DNA of 7,242 nt, from contig DRQV01000297.1 of NCBI GenBank assembly GCA_011371325.1, forward strand, positions 1-7,242, read 5' to 3'. The stretch comes from Thioploca sp. GTDB lineage: Bacteria > Pseudomonadota > Gammaproteobacteria > Beggiatoales > Beggiatoaceae. The stretch's first letter is position 1. The number at the start of each line of letters is the position of its first letter. The translations under genes were made by a program, and so were the position numbers. The notes under the pieces were generated by a model. The model ran no database searches and had not been told where the DNA came from. It saw only the letters and a program-made list of their open reading frames with translations. This document shows positions 6,594 to 7,242 of this stretch, piece by piece.

Positions 6594-6670
6594 TTGACCC
6601 ATATAGATTTAGGGAAATACGCCTCGCTTTATTCCCGAAACAATGTATATTTCACAATTACCAAATAATC

Positions 6671-7242
6671 ATGTTAGAAGTACAACAAGTCGGAATAAAA
6701 ATTGAGAAACATTGGTTAATACGAAATATTTCCTTAAAATTACCTAAGAATAAATTTATCGTATTAATCGGGCCTAATGGAGCAGGCAAAACTACCTTAT
6801 TAAAATTATTGGCTGGATTATGGCAACCAACTGAAGGCAAAGTAATTCTTAATAGAAATAATCTCTACCAATTTAAGCGAACCGAACTAGCTAAATTAAT
6901 AACTTTTATACCGCAGAATAGCAATATTAACTTTGCTTTTACTGTAAAAGATATAGTTATGATGGGACGTAACCCACATATTCGACGTTTTCAACCGGTA
7001 ACAGGGCTTGAGCATGTTAAGCAAGCGATGCAAAAAACTGATATTAGTCATCTTGCTGAAAGGTTAGTAACTACGTTATCAGGTGGTGAAATGCAACGAG
7101 TAATAATTGCTCGTAGTCTTGCCACTCAAGCAAATATAGTTTTATTAGATGAACCTACGGCCAGTCTTGATATATCCCATACGATTGAAATACTAGAATT
7201 ATTACAGGAGTTGGTAACTGAAAATCATACTATAATTTTATC
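6671..7242 (+). CDS. ABC transporter ATP-binding protein, FecE/HmuV/BtuD type (3' end outside window)
   Basis: The frame is open to the window end; 190 codons are present of an expected 250-260. The ABC ATPase motifs are in order: Walker A GPNGAGKTT (34-42), Q-loop PQN (Gln82), signature LSGGEMQR (136-143), Walker B IVLLDEPTASLD (156-167). The H-loop histidine falls just past the edge. The block TVKDIVMMGRNPHI (91-104) after the Q-loop is typical of ATPases that pair with FecCD-type permeases for iron-siderophore, heme or cobalamin uptake. The substrate cannot be told from the ATPase alone, and permease and binding-protein genes would be expected just downstream. The ATG at 6671 gives a normal N-terminus (MLEVQQVGIKIEKHWLIRNI). 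There is no in-frame ATG upstream, and an ATG at 6643 is out of frame. No Shine-Dalgarno sequence or convincing Fur box is seen in the 126-base gap after thiC. Confidence 0.93.
   Translation, partial: MLEVQQVGIKIEKHWLIRNISLKLPKNKFIVLIGPNGAGKTTLLKLLAGLWQPTEGKVILNRNNLYQFKRTELAKLITFIPQNSNINFAFTVKDIVMMGRNPHIRRFQPVTGLEHVKQAMQKTDISHLAERLVTTLSGGEMQRVIIARSLATQANIVLLDEPTASLDISHTIEILELLQELVTENHTIIL

Noticed and set aside
6611..6637. GGGAA / TTCCC arms before the ABC ATPase
   Set aside because: Only 5 bp pair across a long loop, with no match to a known leader or riboswitch.
6658..6840. 60-codon reading frame on the minus strand
   Set aside because: It is antisense to the Walker A region of the ABC ATPase, whose motifs on the plus strand are unmistakable.
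1..7242. Search for CRISPR arrays, tRNAs, transposase fragments, toxin-antitoxin or defence genes
   Set aside because: No spaced direct repeats, cloverleaf-like segments, insertion-sequence ends or related protein motifs were seen on either strand.

Overview
The window is A+T-rich throughout (roughly one third G+C by eye) and carries ordinary chromosomal housekeeping genes. Tgt, FolB, FolK and ThiC all read as gammaproteobacterial types, judged from remembered family sequences. Two outer-membrane proteins confirm a Gram-negative cell. Low G+C, gene remnants, loosely packed spacers and scattered biosynthetic genes suggest a gammaproteobacterium under genome reduction, perhaps host-associated. 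That is an inference and I cannot name a genus.

Layout: (1) At 2-286 (+) is the C-terminal end of an outer-membrane beta-barrel protein. It converges with tgt across a strong hairpin at 309-343. (2) From 409 to 3857 everything is on the minus strand. In transcription order this is a TolC-family outer-membrane efflux/secretion channel (3857-2568), folB (2485-2129), folK (2126-1620) and tgt (1488-409). folB and folK are 2 bases apart and encode consecutive enzymes of folate synthesis. A hairpin after folK probably separates them from tgt, the queuosine tRNA transglycosylase. (3) From 3858 to 4693 there is no intact gene. This stretch holds the tolC promoter, with a perfect palindrome over its -35 box, and the decayed C-terminal ends of two divergent genes: a prolyl aminopeptidase (minus) and a YugP-type zinc metallopeptidase (plus). 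(4) At 4694-6544 (+) is a full-length thiC, the radical-SAM enzyme that makes the thiamine pyrimidine, with no TPP riboswitch visible upstream. A hairpin follows it. (5) From 6671 to the window end (+) is the first 190 codons of an ABC transporter ATPase of the iron-siderophore/heme/cobalamin (FecE/HmuV/BtuD) type.

The genes do not form one pathway: folate (folB-folK), thiamine (thiC), tRNA modification (tgt), export (tolC) and metal or cofactor uptake (the ATPase) are side by side. I found no mobile element, CRISPR array, tRNA, rRNA or defence system, and no convincing new system. The most informative observations are the two-gene scar at 3955-4548, the palindromic operator candidate in front of tolC, the lack of Shine-Dalgarno sequences before all six visible starts, and the slightly short tgt.
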